The position numbers and the translations under genes were made by a program. The notes under the pieces were generated by a model. That model was not told the DNA's origin. It saw only the letters and a list, made by a program, of their open reading frames with translations, and made no database searches. Of a stretch of DNA of 64,000 bases, positions 24,001 through 34,930 are shown one piece after another; position 1 is the first letter of the stretch; each line of letters starts with the position of its first letter. The stretch spans positions 36,455,744-36,519,743 of the forward strand of contig OW804096.1 of the NCBI GenBank assembly GCA_942159475.1, read 5' to 3'. The DNA comes from Sthenelais limicola (taxonomy: Eukaryota > Annelida > Polychaeta > Phyllodocida > Sigalionidae).

Positions 24001-27000
24001 CTCTCTAGTTCTCTCTCCTCTCTCTCCTCTCTCTCTCTCCCCACCCCCTCTCTCTTCAATGCACTCAGACTTTCCTTCAAACTTTGCGGCTTTACCCATC
24101 GGCATTATTTGTAACTTGCATTTGGGGGCCGACTGGTGTTAATTTCACATACTGCAATACACCTGACCTCACGAGGCAAACAAAATGCTAAATCGGAAAC
24201 ACACCTATTTCCCCCCCTTATGTTGGTGGTGTTGTCTGCATGGGTGGCAGGTGTGGGCAGATGTTTAAATGTTTATAATTATACTATATGTCAGTCATTA
24301 CCGCAGTACTCGTCATAATATCTAAATGTCATCAGGAGTTAGACTCGATAATTTCTCTAATTTTGCAACCAGCAAGGGTTTATATGTCAGTCATTACCGC
24401 AGTACTCGTCATAATATCTAAATGTCATCAGGAGTTAGACTCAATAATTTCTCTAATTTTGCAACCAGCAAGGGTTTTAGCCTTGTTGGTTGGAATATTA
24501 GAAGCCTACAAAAGAATTGTAGTAATTTGCAACATTGTATCGAACTGTCAATGAACAAACTTAATATTGTCTGTCTCACAGAAACCTGGTTACAGGAAAA
24601 AACGCTTACGAATATGTTCCGCCTAGACAACTACGAATTGGTCAGACAAGATCAACCAGGTAAGAAAAGGGGAGGTGGCCTCTGTATTTATGTTAACAAT
24701 GAGTTTGAAGTTGACTCTGATACCTATAATCTGTTATCAACCACCAATTCAGATCTTGAAGCTCAGATTGTCATAGTGAAGAAAATTAAGTCAAAATCGT
24801 ATATTGTGGTAAATATCTATAGGCCCCCAGGAGGCCAGGTAAATGCCTTTTTAAAACAAATCGATGACATATTGTCTAAACTTAACAATTCACTTGATAT
24901 TATTGTAACAGGTGATCTAAATATTGATCTATTGAACCAGAAAAATGGAAGTAGAGTTCAGGAATTACAAACTATATTTGACAAATATAGCCTGACTCAA
25001 TTCATTGATATACCAACCAGAACAACAATGTCCTCAAATACACTTCTAGATCACATATATACAACCTCAAAAATTGTGTTATCATCTGGAATCATAGAGA
25101 ATAGTACATCGGATCATTTTCCAACCTTTATCACTCTAAAAAAAAATAGGAACACTTACAAAACAAATACATTCAAAGCAAGAAATACAAAAAAATTAGA
25201 TCAAAAAATTCTTAATGAAATCTTGAGGGATCAAGATTGGACTACCTTCTATCAATGCGCAGACCCCAACAAATGCAGGGAGATGCTAATATTTAAAATA
25301 ACACATTTCCTAGATAGAATGTGCCCAATCAAAAATTTCCATAGAGAAACCAGATTGTATCACCCCTGAGATAACAACACTCATTAATGAACGAGATCGA
25401 AAATTTAGAAAAGCAAAGAAACTAGCAAACAAAGATTTATTAATAGAAGCAAAACAACTTAGAAACCAAGTTAATACTTTGACAAGAAATAAGAAGGCCT
25501 CCATACTTCGTCACGAAATATATATGAACAGAAATAATCCCAGAGCTATATGGAAAACAATAAACAGTGTTGTATGTCCAGAAAAGCAAAAAGTATCAAC
25601 CAAAATAAGCCTCACTGACTCAGATGATAACAACATAGAGTCAAAAAATGTACCAAATGCATTTAACGATTATTTTTTAGATGTCGGACCCTCTCTTGCG
25701 AGGAAAATTCCTGATCCCTCGGAGGACAGCATCAAATTAATGCATGAACTTCAAGCCAAAAAGGGTAATCAAACCTATGATACACCTTTTAAATTTAAGC
25801 CCGTTACCTCAAAAGATTTATTAAAAAAAATCACAAAAATTGATCCGCATAAAAATTCAGGTCTAGAATTCATTCCAGGCAAAATTCTTAAACCTTGCTT
25901 ACAGGCGCTGGTTAATCAATTGAGTCATATCATGAATCTATCTATGCGAGATGGAGTAGTACCAAACGCATTCAAAAAATCAGTAGTGACCCCCCTTCAC
26001 AAAAAAGGTCCTAAGAGTAATACAAATAATTATCGACCCATTTCTGGCATTAATATGCCAGCAAAAATATTAGAAAAGATTATTCAGAATCAGCTTTCAG
26101 CCTACCTAGAGGAAAACGATCTATACTACCAAAAACAATATGGATTTAGACAGGAACATTCCGTCTCCCAAGCCCATATTGACCTTTTGGAAGTAGTTTA
26201 TAATAATTTAAATGATAATAAGTTAACAACTGCTGTATTTTTAGACTTCAAAAAAGCTTTTGATACCGTACATCACAAAAAATTACTAGAAAAATTACAT
26301 AAATTGGGAATACAAGAGAATGAAAATAAATGGTTCGAGAATTATTTGTCAAATCGTGAGCAGTGTGTAAAAGCCAATGGTTTCATCTCTCCCCAGGGTT
26401 ACCTCTCATTCGGCGTACCTCAAGGAACCATATTAGGCCCGATCCTATTCTCCATATATATCAACGATTTACACCAAGTGGTACAAAATTCAGTAATACA
26501 ACACTATGCAGATGATACTGTTCTTTTTTATAGCAGTAAAAACGAATCACAAATATTCGAAAAACTACAACAACATCTGGACTGGATAGACACTTGGTGT
26601 AAAATAAACAAAATATCAATGAACGTATCGAAAACTCAATATGTCACCTTCAAAAAGAAAGAAAGAAATTCCAAAAATACCCAAAATAATAATAATAATC
26701 TAACCCTGGGAACTGAAACATTGGCTCAGGTATGTGAATATACATACTTAGGTCTCATAATCGATGACCAACTGTCATTCAAGTCACACACTAAGAAGCT
26801 TATAGATAAGCTAAAGTGGAAGGTTAAATTGTTATCTAATGCTAGGTACATGTTACCCAAAAAAGAAAAAAGAAATATTGTAAAAATGTTAATTATCCCC
26901 AATATAGATCAGGGAGATATATTCTATTACTCTACAAACAAGCAGCTGCTAAAGAGAATAGACTCTCTCTTAAACTCTGCTATCAGATCTGTTCTAAACC

Positions 27001-29519
27001 TAAGTAAAAGAACAAATGTCACTCAGCAAATGAAAGATATGAATATATTGTCGAACGAAGTGAGAAGGGAGATCCACACTCTTGAAAGCGCCCATTACCT
27101 AGCCCAAAATATCTCAAATTTAGATTGTCGAAAATTACCCACTAGAAGTCATGCCAAAAACAGAAAAAAATTCCTTCTAAATCACCCAAAATCAACTCTA
27201 TATCAAAACTGCTTTTCATATAGAGCAAAACAAGCCTGGAACTCACTAGAAACAAATGTTCAAGCAGTTGGCTCTAAAAAAGAATTCAGAAAACAAATCG
27301 AAATAATATACAAGAATAAAGAGTAAAGGGACCAGGAGTGTGAAGCTCCCAGAAAAAGAAAAAGAAATATGTATCGACCAGAATCTCAATTAATTAACTA
27401 CATGTCGCGTTATTATTTTGTATTTTTATTTTTATTACTTTATTCCCTATACTTATGTCATTTACAGTTTTCAGTAGTAAGAAAACTAAAACAAATGAGC
27501 CTCAGGAAAGTACATCCGACAGGCTACAATTAGAGGTTGTGTCCATTGACTGGTTAAGTAAATATAACCTACTAACTTCAATGAATATTAAATACATTGA
27601 ACTGTCAAATCTTAATATTACTCACATATGATATTGTATTATATCATAACTTAACAATTTGCCATACTATGTACTTCATTCCTACCGTGTCGTATGGAAA
27701 AGACATAGCAGATCGTATATTTTTACTCTTAGAATAGCTTTTAAATGTTAACACACTTAATTATGTACTTAATTAACGTGGACCAAAAATACATATTTAC
27801 TCCTGTTCTTATACGCAAACTTGCCATTTATAACCTCTAGTTTAGTTCATGTTTTATATTCTTCAAAAATAATGGTAACGACTGGAAGAACTGGGACTAT
27901 CCCAGAAGTCTGTCGACCAATTTGTCATTTTTTTCTATTTATAATGTAACTGCTATGATATTTATGACAAATAAAAGATTTTTCAATTCAATTCAATTCA
28001 ATGGTCGCTTCTCACTAAATGTCGCCAAATGGGCCTTTTTCTCTCATATGGCCATAATCTGTAATATGTAATTCAAAAACTAATATGGATGTGTCAAAAT
28101 GATCAGGCTAGAGCAGAGGAACAGGTGGGTATATATATACTTTTCACTATCTACAATGTATATTTACGCTGCTGGATGCCTTAAAATGCCATTTTTAAGG
28201 CATTTAAAAGAAAATAAATATGAAAATCAAACATTGAACATCAATATTCCCAAGATATCATGTAATTTCAACTTAAAGCAAATACAACATAAAAATATAG
28301 GCAGGCTCTGTTTTTATGAACGGAAAAAATCAAGTTGGTATACATTTGATATTTTCCCAGTGTCATTTTTCACTTTGTGTAATTAAAACGTTATTTAATA
28401 TTAGCCTAACTGGAGAAGCCTTATGACAGCATGCCTTTTTATAATATAAAGGGCTTTTGGTGTAGTTTTGGAATTATTGAGCGATACATCTTTATTTATG
28501 CATAACTTATTTGCATATAAATACTAATAAGTACCAATATATACATATATAGTCTATGTCAATATCTATAGTTTTAGATTTATTTTTGTACATAGTTCCC
28601 ATTATGTATGAAGCTTCTGGGTATTTAATAGGAACAAAATCATCAAGCAATACAGTCATTGAGCGATACAGATGGTATGATATGTATCCAGTTAATTCAT
28701 GAGAAAAACAAAATACACAAGGCTGTATACATTTTGCCAAAGTGTCACGTCACATCAATTCTGGCCATAATTATTGCTAAATTGACTATGATAGTCATAG
28801 TATTTCTGCTTTATGTTAATTATGCATAGTTCTAGAAGGTATGAGATTAGCAAAAACGTCATTGAGCGATACCACTTCTTTGTTTCATTATACCCCAGGT
28901 ATGTCATGTATATATTTAAGTTATACTATTTTGTCCCTAGAAAGCAAATTACAACAGTATTCAAATACCAAAACCGCATCTAAATTCAATATTTGCCTTT
29001 AATTCCATGGTTTCCATCAACCCTGTATCGTTTGATGATGCAAATAATTCAGGTCTCAATATACAAAGCAGTTTTCAATATTAGTGTTCCCAACTTCGCA
29101 CATAATATGAAGTATGGCACTATAACTTTAAATAGATAAAATATTTAAGAACTCTGGTATATTTAATTTTTAAGCCAATTTTGTTACCCATATCAACCAA
29201 TTGACATTTTGTGAGAATCGACCAAATACATTTATATAATAACAATAAGCTTAAGGCACACATAAACAGTGAGAATCACACTCACCAGTTTAATAGAAGG
29301 TTCATTATCATTCCTCCATGTGTATCCTGCCTCCCCAGGTTCGTTTGCCATGCAGATATTGGGTAGAATCTGGGTGTTACATCGCTCCATGTCAAAGTAA
29401 CTCACTACAGGTAATATATGCACACAGTCGTCCTCTGTGACTGCCCTTATTGGGACTAGCAACAAGCATATTATAACCAAGCATGTCTCACACATCTCAA
29501 ACATCTTTCTACGCACCAA
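12021..29519 (-). CDS. Predicted secreted protein, four exons, 319 aa, 15-kb first intron
   Basis: Proposed minus-strand exons are 29519-29286, 14190-14088, 13142-13025 and 12525-12021; summed length is 960 bases with a terminal TAA. Exon 1 encodes a hydrophobic signal-like segment (CLVIICLLLVPIRA) followed by a Cys-containing mature start. Exons 1 to 2 join in phase 0 and 2 to 3 in phase 1. For exon 3, a strong GTAAGT donor at 13028 breaks the frame, whereas the weaker GTATGG donor at 13024 keeps it, so that junction is the weak point. The C-terminal exon (GRAKVYIDG... YTIAIESIGG... MFWTSDGG... VYCRGSVNF) has the look of a beta-sandwich, galactose-binding-like extracellular domain, but I do not recognise the family. 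The intron 1 span is occupied by mobile elements. Each exon alone is more secure than the full model. Confidence 0.5.
13164..13398. mobile_element. GGGTCAG-type MITE next to a splice acceptor
   Basis: Full copy (GGGTCAGATTTTCAG... AATCTGACCC) inside intron 2 of the predicted secreted-protein gene. Its edge is about 21 bp from the proposed acceptor at 13143-13144, so the branch point of that intron would lie in or beside the element. Confidence 0.8.
13399..15962. other. Intronic and non-coding sequence
   Basis: Apart from the exon at 14088-14190 I see no credible coding segment. 15790-15825 holds a degenerate hammerhead-like motif on minus (CTGATGA, AGAGC/GCTCT hairpin, then AAAG instead of GAAA). 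15855-15905 (CCTGAGTCCTTCACAATGC, TTTTTCCC) recurs near 59925-59960, marking an interspersed repeat. Confidence 0.4.
16370..16625. repeat. CT-rich low-complexity tract
   Basis: Strongly pyrimidine-rich on plus inside the 3.84-kb element. The reading frames here are composition artefacts. Confidence 0.75.
16800..17275. repeat. Alternating purine-pyrimidine tract
   Basis: About 470 bp of imperfect ATGTATAC, TATGCATA and TACATATG units. The composition permits cruciform or Z-like structure. Several overlapping reading frames on both strands are by-products of the repeat. Confidence 0.85.
17405..17433 (-). ncRNA. Hammerhead-ribozyme-like core
   Basis: On minus, CTGATGA is followed by a hairpin pairing ACTAT with ATAGT, then GAAAC and ATTGG. 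Core order matches the hammerhead consensus and the two copies near the Harbinger element. The closing base pair next to the core is imperfect. Confidence 0.4.
19820..20336. repeat. Pair of direct repeats of about 130 bp
   Basis: 19820-19955 and 20207-20336 share TTTTGTCTTTT, CATAAAGAAAAAGACAGTA, TTTCGAGACTTA, CTGTCTT and CTTTAGGCATCA... AATCCATTTGA. The 250 bp between them has no clear gene, so this is a local duplication or the ends of a small element. Confidence 0.7.
20337..21938. other. Intronic non-coding sequence
   Basis: No conserved coding segment seen. A short minus-strand frame at 20490-20792 lacks splice-site or domain support. Confidence 0.35.
21939..23581. mobile_element. Candidate 1.64-kb element with TA flanks and ACGTC subterminal motifs
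   Basis: Left end CACTCTAAAAAC and right end, read inward, CACTGTAAAGTC, each bordered by TA. Both subterminal regions are packed with GACGTT, AACGTCAC and related motifs, including three tandem units of the type GATGCTAAACRTCAC near 22100-22160. No transposase is visible. The TA target resembles Tc1/mariner-type insertion, but the terminal repeats are short, so two unrelated ends remain possible. Confidence 0.45.
23305..23375 (+). other. tRNA-like sequence (SINE head or tRNA pseudogene)
   Basis: An A-box-like TAGCACAATGGATAGAGCA is followed at tRNA spacing by a B-box-like GGGAGTTCGAATC. The anticodon stem (TCCGC against ATGAG) and acceptor ends do not pair, so this is not a functional tRNA. 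It could be the head of a SINE or an old tRNA copy. Confidence 0.5.
23676..23910. mobile_element. GGGTCAG-type MITE
   Basis: Full-length member with ends GGGTCAGATTTTCAGAAAAT and TTTCTGAAAATCTGCCCC (one changed base). Interior matches the family (CAGATTGCTAGAATCAATGC). Confidence 0.8.
24285..24476 (+). repeat. Two tandem 96-bp units at the 5' end of the LINE
   Basis: Two almost identical copies begin TATATGTCAGTCATTACCGC and include ATGTCATCAGGAGTTAGACT; the second runs into the endonuclease frame. The first copy has its own ATG (24326) but meets a stop just before the second. Tandem 5' monomers act as promoters in some LINEs, so this may be a monomer array, or a simple local duplication. 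Confidence 0.8.
24422..25369 (+). pseudogene. LINE endonuclease domain, 5' part of a frameshifted ORF2
   Basis: A 315-residue frame with the exonuclease-endonuclease-phosphatase fold of LINE endonucleases: VGWNIRSL with metal-binding-type N25, TETW with E54, then NIYRPPGG, GDLNIDLL and a terminal SDHFPTFITL. These are the signature blocks of the family. The frame stops at 25369, just where the linker to the RT should continue; the continuation lies in another frame from about 25350. One small indel near 25340-25360 therefore broke a single ORF2. An ORF1 is not visible upstream. Confidence 0.85.
25479..27326 (+). pseudogene. LINE reverse transcriptase domain, 3' part of a frameshifted ORF2
   Basis: A 615-residue frame whose coding sense extends upstream to about 25350 without stops. 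RT blocks are in order: VVTPLHKKG and NNYRPIS, VFLDFKKAFD with catalytic D256, FGVPQGTILGPILF, and YADD at 343-346 with both catalytic aspartates, followed by the thumb region and a C-terminal AKQAWNSL... FRKQIE motif typical of CR1/Jockey-like elements. Catalytic residues are intact; only the linker frameshift separates it from the endonuclease. The family would reverse-transcribe its RNA at the nicked target. Confidence 0.85.
28003..29285. other. Intronic non-coding sequence
   Basis: AT-rich, without convincing coding exon. The motif TTGAGCGATAC recurs near 28475, 28658 and 28862, a small hint of dispersed repeats. Confidence 0.4.
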
Positions 29520-31300
29520 ATATGGATCTGTGAAAAAGTGATGAAAGTAATTGATACAGAGCTATTCATAAATAATGTTCAGCTTCGGTCGTTTGGGATT
29601 GTTGTGTATCATAAAATATACTAGAATATGAATGTTAGTTCATTTGATGAAGCTATGCTTACCCTAAGTTTTCAGTGAGAAATTCTCCTAAAATTTTGAA
29701 AGTACTTTTAATTCACTTCATGGAATAACATAGGATGTTTGAGGCCAATTATGTTGGTTCACACAATCTCCCTGTCGCTGTTTGTAAATTGATATTTTTT
29801 TCATTGTTGCACAACGGTTTATTTCCATTACACATGGTACATATCATAATATCGTGATGAATAATAGATTTGTTTTACAGACTTCAAACTTATCAGAACA
29901 GTCACAGGAGAGAAATACACAGGCCGATGCACAATGAACACAATTGGCATTGACACTTACAAACAAACTGTTGTTAATAGATTGATTGATTTCATCATTA
30001 GCACCATAAGATGGACGCTTATTCTTTGTGGTAACTGCACATCGATTTTTTCAGATTTTTCATTGAACAGATTATACTTATTTATAGCAGTAAATTAAAC
30101 AATATATTCCTTCCTCGATAACTGAACACAACATCAATAATAATACTCCTTTTTCGTTCATATTCTAATCTCACTATATTGATGTCTAGATACTCAATAC
30201 ACATTTATCCACCTCCAGGCTCAAATTGAACCCGGAGTGTCACTAAATTTTCTTTTCTGTAGCATAAAAAGAGCCACACATTTAAGGTGAAAGGAGTAGG
30301 GGGTCGCCAATAAAATGCTAATCAAATCGAAGGTTATGTGTTCAATTGAGTTGATTTCCTCTTTCTGGCAACTATATCCTGAACAGCCTTTTGACTATTA
30401 AAATGGTAGTGCTCCTAGTATTGGTATTGTGGCAGTGATAACTATTTAACTCACTAGTGACTTTGGAGCTAAGCAATTGCATTTAAGCCTTTTTTTACGA
30501 CAACTTCTTTTATTCAATATGTCAACAAATGTCTTCCACCTTCCAGGACAATTCTACATCAAGAAATACATATGCCCTTCTTCTGCATCATGTTTTAATT
30601 GAGGATCTATATTTTGCTATCTTCTCACTCACTATGATAAATGTAATTCGAATACAACTGCTGAACGTTTCACTAATTGATATGTTGCTTTAACACTTCT
30701 TCTTAGATATCAACCTACTCGTTGGTATAACCGAGTTACAATAGGTAAATATTAATAGACTATTTGTTCTGATCTATCAGATCCGACAGATCCGAAAATA
30801 GTTTTCTCCATTTTCCATCTTCTTCCCTGTCTACAGCTGTAAACTTATTTTGGTACAGAATGATCGAGATTTTCGATCATTTAAGCCTTACTTACCTTGT
30901 TTATCAACTTCCATCTTACCACTTGCTATTCCTCTTCCTCAGCAATGAACCAACTAGCTTTTGTTTCTCATGTATTCACTTGTCAGGAAATCAATAATCT
31001 TGTATTTTTGATAATCTCCTACCATGAGCGAGCAATATGGTTGTAAATAATCATATGAGGCGACAGGAATATGGACGATCAATAGACGATATGGATTGAT
31101 TCACTAGGTGTTCCAATTAGCAATATCTGGTTCCTCCCGTTTTACACTAAACCTTAGACGTTGCTTTTTATATTATTTCCCACTATATATATGTATTGTA
31201 AAGACATACCTTGTTGGTTGAGAATAGATTACTTCGTTATTGATTAAATTGTATATATATGTATGACCGATTTTCAAGACAGGTAGGCATTTGGGTTTTT
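29520..31300. other. Upstream non-coding region of the secreted-protein gene
   Basis: AT-rich sequence upstream of the predicted signal-peptide exon. It would contain the promoter if that exon is first, but I see no clear core element or other gene. Confidence 0.35.
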
Positions 31301-31309
31301 GAGGAATAA

Positions 31310-34300
31310 CAGGTTTAAAATTATTTAGCGGGGGAGGAACCTGTAAGAATCGTGCAAAATGTGATACCTTTTGGAAATTTTGTATGCTGTTAGGTGAGGT
31401 CATAGGCTTTTCAAAAACCAATGGCAGCAAGTTGGTCCACACCCCTGGTGGCTGGTAGCTGCGAAATACAAAATGGCCACCATCAGAAGCAAATGCACTA
31501 TATCTTTGCTTCTACTGATCGTATTTTCAAGTATGAGACCAATTCATTGATGTTTTAAGGTGTGAGGAATCATTTTCTGAAGTTATTTTTTACTTTCAGA
31601 GTCTTTTTCACTGTCAAAATCCGACATGGCCGCCGTCTGGGGAAAAAATATCATATCTCACTCCTTTCAGCAATATCCTTGTATAATACCAGCTTTTCTA
31701 TGTTTTAAGGTTTGGGGAATCCATTTCTGAAGTAATTTCTAATTTTAGGTCATAGATCAAGTTAGAACAGTCTAAAGTCTGTGAAATAAACTGTATTATA
31801 TTATCTTGGACATGCCAATAAAATTAAGGAAAACAACACAGATAATCACAGATACATCAGGGCAATCATACAGAATGGTCATCAAGTTTCTTGCAGCAAC
31901 CACCTTGACATTTACACAATAGTGTACACCTGATTCCAGCCTTAAAACATTTACACCTATCCTTGCAAGCTTTTCCACAAGAGCAGTTAAGCAAAAGTGC
32001 ACAGGATGCACTGGCATCACCCAGTTCTGTCCAATATAGGACCCATGTCTTGAGGCACCCATTCCATTCCCAACCATATTGTGCAGGATCTGGCACACAG
32101 CTGTTTTTCCAAGGCACAATGCCAAACAAAAGCTGACACCAAAGTGGTTCTTTTGATGTGCTGGTACAAGGCTGCTTTTGTAGGTTGGATGCTCTCTAGA
32201 ATCCTAAGTTTGTGAGTGAACATCAGCCACCATGCGTCATATATGCTGTACTGCAGGAACAGTTCTTACTATACATGAGCACAGTAAATTGCTTAATGTG
32301 TTGCACATGCAGAGAATCCTCTGTCAGCTCTTGTGGATTTTCAGTTAAGCAGATCGTTGTGTCAGTTACCTGAGGGAAGTCCATCCATGCTTTCCATCCT
32401 GATTTCTTCCCAATTCCCATCATGCTAGATGTTACATTGCAACCTGTAAATGCATGGAAGAAAGGTAGTGCTTTGCATTTATCAGGACCAAGTTGTAATG
32501 AAACATCATAGACTGCTATATCTGTGTGTGCTTTTCCAGATCCAAAACCAACCCACAGCTCAGTAAGTCCCAGATTTTGCAATGTGTTGAAGAGGTGAAC
32601 AGACAGAATGACAACATCTGAATCAATTGTTCTTAGAAAAGCTATTTTATGACCATCCATAACAGCATGGCGCAGGTGCAGCATCATATGTGTGTCTGCC
32701 TCCTCATGGTCAGATGGAGTTGTGTCAGTCAAATTGACTGCCTTGTTGGACAGCACAAGTTCCCCTTTTGTTGTCAAAACATAGTACTCAGATGAGGAGG
32801 TTGCATTCATAAGCCCATCAGCGAGAAACTTGAACAGTTCATCTTTGTTTTCACTGACTTTCAGGAATGCCTGCCAATCTTTTCCTTTGAGGATTAGGGA
32901 CCTTTTTTGATGACTAGTATCCTTCATGCAGGTGTTTGACCCAGACGTTGCACTCTTGTTTGGTTCTTTAGACTGTCCTGAGGAAAGCGATCCCATACTG
33001 CATCAATTCTAGTGGTAAATGTGTTCATTTGATTCTCAATGAAAGGCAGGAGGTGCATTCTAGTATATTCGGCAAACACATTGGCTCATTGTGGTTTAAT
33101 TATATAAACCATTGCAGGCATGTCTAAGATAATTACAGAAGCTTGTTTAACAGATGGATTTCTTCCATGTGCAGGCATACCTGGCAAGCAGCCAAGAATC
33201 CATGACTTTGTACCAGCTTGCAGCTTGCCTTTACTGGACAATGAAGGTGGATCTCTGGCATTTTCATGCATGACAAACTCATCCATGTCAGAATCAGGGC
33301 AAGCTTGAAGCAAAACAAACATTTGAGTTACAATTGCTGCAAAAGCTTTTGATGGCGTGAGTGTGTCTTTGCCTTTATCTAAGTTCACTGGAGGTCGATG
33401 GAGAAAGGTAAAGAGATTTGCCTTGGGAATGACATCAGAGAGAGGAGTGGAACAGTCCTCAATCCGCTCCTTAAAAATTTTGAATACATTGCTTTCCCAA
33501 TTGTTGGCAACTCCTGAATACACTTGCTAACTTCAGTGTCTAATGTCACCAACTGATTGCCTGTTTCCACATGAGGGTTGATGAGGACTACTTGCTCAAG
33601 AAGGGATTTGAGCTGGTTGAGGAAATTTTGTTGCTCAGATACAAAACTTTTTGGGTGTTCAATGTTGTCTGATTGTGTTGTATGGATGCTTGCATATTCA
33701 AACTCCTGAATGATATGACACTTCTGCCTTTGAGAGTTCAATCACCAATGTGTATGGTACCTATAATAGTTTGACTCAGAGATTATATAGAAACACAAGT
33801 TCACTTGCCCCAACTCAGGGGTATTAGAGAGTGACTGAGGTGGTGGTGATGGAGGCTATTTATAGGTGAGTGACCTAATCCCCCCAATCTCAGAGAGAGC
33901 ACCCTGTGCTCACCCAGGGGTTGTCAACTGGCCTACAAATTTGTGTTTTCTCATAACCACTAATTTGATTGTCATTCAGTCAGAAATTGTCCAACAACAA
34001 TAGATTTGATATGTGATAAAAGCCCACAAATTGCTCTCCAATGAGATCATTTATGGGTAGATAGCGGGAAATACATAGCACACAGACAAGGATAAGTCTA
34101 TTATTTCAACCAGGTTTAATTATTTTTTCATACATTTTGTTAATTTCTGAGGTTATTTTTGAAAGACTAAATATTTTGTTTACAGAAACCTATCATATCT
34201 TTTAAAAATTTCTGGCTTTATATTGGTATATAGTTAGATTAAGTGTAAAATCAAAAGAATTTAAAAAAAGGAACACAAACTTGTTTGTGCACAATATCAG

Positions 34301-34930
34301 GTGAATGTAGTTAAAATATATGATTTTAGTCTCATCATAGTCTCATAATCATTTAAAGGCCTAAATTCATAAAATATGTTTTAATCATGAAAATCGCTTC
34401 AGAAATGGATTCCCTATATCTTGAAACCTAAATAAAATAGTATTACACATCTATCTAGTACTAACTGGAGCTGAGATATGATATTTTCATTTTGAGGTGG
34501 TGGCCATATTGGTTTTTGACCTGGACATGACCTGGAAACAAAAACATGGTTCAGAAAGGGTATTTTGATATGTAAAAACCCAGGAGAGTGATACTATATA
34601 TGGTGGTATAGCTGCTGAGATATAATACTTGCTAATAGCGTTAAGATTGAGAGATATGACTTTTTTGTTTCCTGGTGGCAGCCATATTAGATTTTGACCC
34701 TGAAAATAAACCTGAAATAAAGAAATGGATTCCTCATACCTCAAAACATAGAAAAGCTGGTATTATACATGGATATTGCTAAAAGAGCTGAGATATGATA
34801 TTTTTTTCCCAGACGGCGGCCATATTGGATTTTGACAGTGAAAAAGACTTTGAAAGTAAAAAATAACTTCAGAAAATGATTCCTCATACCTTAAAACATT
34901 AATAAATGGGTATTATACTTGAAATTGCTA
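31310..34930. mobile_element. Candidate transposon: inverted repeat arrays around a decayed gene
   Basis: 31440-31780 and 34370-34925 carry units of about 150 bp in opposite orientation. A unit reads GAGATATGATATTTTTTTCC, a GACGGCGGCCATATTGGATT core, a TTTTGACAGTGAAAAAGAC segment, and CAGAAAATGATTCCTCATACC. The decayed PIN-like/CXC gene lies between the arms. The outer left part (CTTTTGGAAATTT... CACCCCTGGTGGC) recurs at 47100-47190. I cannot define exact ends or a target duplication. Confidence 0.5.
31866..33741 (-). pseudogene. Decayed PIN-like nuclease/CXC-domain gene
   Basis: Minus-strand fragments in several frames give one broken protein. 33741-33385 is N-terminal, and 33523-33086 overlaps it in another frame and ends ASVIILDMPAMVYIIKP. 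32996-32223 is the core of 257 aa. 32223-32017 and 32129-31866 form a cysteine-rich tail (CSCGKACKDRCKC... CKCQGGCCKK) like a tesmin/CXC zinc motif. The core has HEEADTHM (98-101), TIDSDVVIL (125-127) and HAFTGCNVTS. From memory, relatives widespread in invertebrates read TGCD at the last motif and resemble PIN/FEN1-like nucleases; here that acidic residue is Asn (N187). Part of the protein between 33086 and 32996 is missing. I infer an inactive copy of a transposon-borne or multi-copy gene. Confidence 0.6.

Larger units (their letters stand above)
24285..28002 (+). mobile_element. Non-LTR retrotransposon (LINE), nearly full-length ORF2
   Basis: Apurinic-type endonuclease and reverse transcriptase are in order on plus, followed by an AT-rich 3' region, AATAAA at 27970-27975 and a terminal ATTCA-type tandem repeat (27982-28002). 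A short tandem-repeat tail in place of poly(A) is common in the CR1/L2/Jockey-related groups. I see no clear target duplication. The element lies antisense inside the long intron of the predicted secreted-protein gene. Confidence 0.8.
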
